From Acetobacteraceae bacterium (GTDB taxonomy: Bacteria > Pseudomonadota > Alphaproteobacteria > Acetobacterales > Acetobacteraceae): 23,621 nt of DNA. Made by a program: the position numbers and the translations under genes. Each line of letters begins with the position of its first letter. The first letter of the stretch is position 1. The notes below the pieces were generated by a model, which worked only from the letters and a program-made list of their open reading frames with translations, had not been told where the DNA came from and made no database searches. The stretch lies in contig JANXRT010000016.1 of the NCBI GenBank assembly GCA_025356735.1, positions 1 to 23,621 of the forward strand, written 5' to 3'. This document shows positions 22,538-23,621 of the stretch, in pieces.

Positions 22538-23621
22538 ATGACGACGAGCCCAAACGGCACCTACGTGCTTGGCAGCGCCGGGAAGGTCACCGATGCCCAG
22601 GGCGATGTTTTCGCCATCAACGGCAACGGGCAGATCACCGTCAACGGCGTCGTCGACGAGACAACCGACCGGGTCGACGCGTTGGGCTACTATGACGGTC
22701 AGGTCTGGCAGAAGAACGCCGACAACTACTGGTACAGCAAGGCGTCTGCCGCCGACACCTGGGCCAATATCCCGTTCTCCGACGGCGTGCCCATCCCGGT
22801 GCCGCCGGAGTCAGCCAACGACACGGTGGCCACGGCGGCCTTCGAGAGAATCACGGACGGCAACGGGAACCAGTGGTTTCTCGTGAACAGGCAGGTCGCC
22901 GTCGATGGGGTGGCGGATACCACGACCGACCGGGTGATCCAGCTGGACTACGTCAACGGGGTGATCTGGCAGGAAAACATCGACGGCAACTGGTACAGCA
23001 AGACCACGCCGTCCGACACCTGGACCCAGACGACGAACGTCGACCCGATCACCGGGGCCAGCGGCCCGACCCAGCTCGAAGCCTGGACCGGCGCCGAGAG
23101 CAACGATGCTGCGAACGCCAACAACTGGTCCCAGTACCATGTTCCGGTGGCGGGCGAGCCGCTCGACATGAATTCGGGCACCACCATGGACCTCGGCGGC
23201 GGCAATCTGGCGGGCGACAGGCTGACGTTGGTGGGATTCAGTTCCGGAACCATCAACATGACGGCGGGCGGCAGCTTGAAGCTGGATGCCGGTCAAGGCC
23301 AGGTCAAGGTCAACATCACGGGCGGCAAGGTAACACTCGATGTCATCGGCGGCTTCGACAGCGGTGTCGAGGTCACGGCGGATAGGCTGAGTTCCGGCCT
23401 GCTGCACGCCAAGATGATTTTCGCCAGCCTGAGCGTGACCGGCGGGACCATGCTGCTCAACGGCGACAGCCTGTTCCAGGGCACCTCCGTCCTTCTCAAC
23501 AGCAATCTTGCGGGCACCGGCACGGCGCTGCTGACCAGCGCGGTGTCGAGGACCAGCCATATCGAGGTGACGGGCAGCATCGGTGCGGGGGTCACCATCA
23601 ATGCCGCCGCCGACATCGGGC
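22538..23621 (+). CDS. Large secreted or surface protein, N-terminal part (3' end outside window)
   Basis: The frame is open to the window end, 361 residues so far. The first 170 residues contain two copies of an about 60-residue unit (17-76 and 105-162) sharing VNG/VDG, TTDRV, a Tyr-rich turn, WQ-x-N and NWYSK...DTW. Then WTGAESNDAANANNW (183-197) and Gly-, Thr-, Asn-rich short strands typical of beta-helix adhesins or autotransporter-like passengers follow (from about 215). There is no N-terminal signal peptide, so C-terminal-signal (type I) secretion is possible but unproven. ATG 22538 is chosen for GGAG eight bases upstream. Family resemblance to known adhesins is by composition and pattern only; no specific function is claimed. 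Confidence 0.75.
   Translation, partial: MTTSPNGTYVLGSAGKVTDAQGDVFAINGNGQITVNGVVDETTDRVDALGYYDGQVWQKNADNYWYSKASAADTWANIPFSDGVPIPVPPESANDTVATAAFERITDGNGNQWFLVNRQVAVDGVADTTTDRVIQLDYVNGVIWQENIDGNWYSKTTPSDTWTQTTNVDPITGASGPTQLEAWTGAESNDAANANNWSQYHVPVAGEPLDMNSGTTMDLGGGNLAGDRLTLVGFSSGTINMTAGGSLKLDAGQGQVKVNITGGKVTLDVIGGFDSGVEVTADRLSSGLLHAKMIFASLSVTGGTMLLNGDSLFQGTSVLLNSNLAGTGTALLTSAVSRTSHIEVTGSIGAGVTINAAADIG
22586..23023 (+). repeat. Tandem duplicated about 60-residue unit within the surface protein
   Basis: Unit 1 (22586-22765) and unit 2 (22850-23023) encode matching residues in the same order: TD, G-D/N, (V/I)-x-V-(N/D)-G-V, T-T-D-R-V, L-x-Y, G-x-(V/I)-W-Q-x-N, (Y/W)-W/NWYSK and DTW. Unit 2 is two residues shorter, and the DNA itself is diverged, so this is an old duplication. 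The linker is Pro-rich. The units look like carbohydrate- or surface-binding modules, which is inference. Confidence 0.7.

Overview
The window is GC-rich chromosomal DNA from an alphaproteobacterium, most likely of the Rhodospirillales/Acetobacteraceae type. This rests on the gene order (hemD, mitofilin-like gene, hemY converging on trpF-pyrF-lapA-ihfB, then sppA, rpsA, cmk, aroA and a divergent FYDLN-acid gene), on the protein sequences, and on the GC-rich wobble positions. The order is recalled as typical of alphaproteobacteria; the family-level assignment is an inference. No tRNA, rRNA, CRISPR array or transposase gene was seen.

Bases 1-2538 (+) carry the 3' end of hemD, a membrane-anchored mitofilin-like protein and HemY, joined by start/stop overlaps. 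Bases 2510-9688 (-) form a housekeeping block: aroA and cmk (overlapping), rpsA with its own probable promoter, sppA, ihfB, then lapA, pyrF and trpF (each overlapping the next). Together they serve aromatic amino acid, pyrimidine and CMP metabolism, translation, nucleoid structure and envelope maintenance. Bases 9842-11198 (+) hold a small acidic zinc-ribbon protein and a 3-hydroxyisobutyryl-CoA hydrolase-type enzyme.

Bases 11199-19555 are accessory: an MFS transporter converging on an EamA/DMT transporter, a secreted SIMPL-domain protein converging on a heptose-7-phosphate kinase, a PPP-type phosphatase, an ABC-2 exporter (ATPase plus permease) followed by a histidine phosphatase, and a bestrophin-like (DUF4239) membrane protein. 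Bases 19552-22329 look like one regulated operon: a clear sigma-70 promoter, a MarR regulator, an MFS transporter, a 42-residue membrane peptide and an alpha/beta hydrolase. After a visibly AT-rich gap, 22538 to the end is the start of a large surface or secreted protein with a duplicated Trp/Tyr-rich unit followed by beta-helix-like sequence.

The most unusual structure is not a gene. Several intergenic gaps (about 4184-4344, 5649-5761, 11193-11434, 14436-14467 and 18634-18748) contain related palindromic elements. Their GGGCTCTGCCC-type hairpin ends lie at or close to the stop codon of the neighbouring gene, and the element edge often supplies the TAA itself. They could be terminators, mRNA 3'-end stabilisers, or a small mobile palindromic repeat family; the sequence alone does not decide. 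Apart from that, the window is mostly ordinary chromosome, and no complete new gene system was evident.
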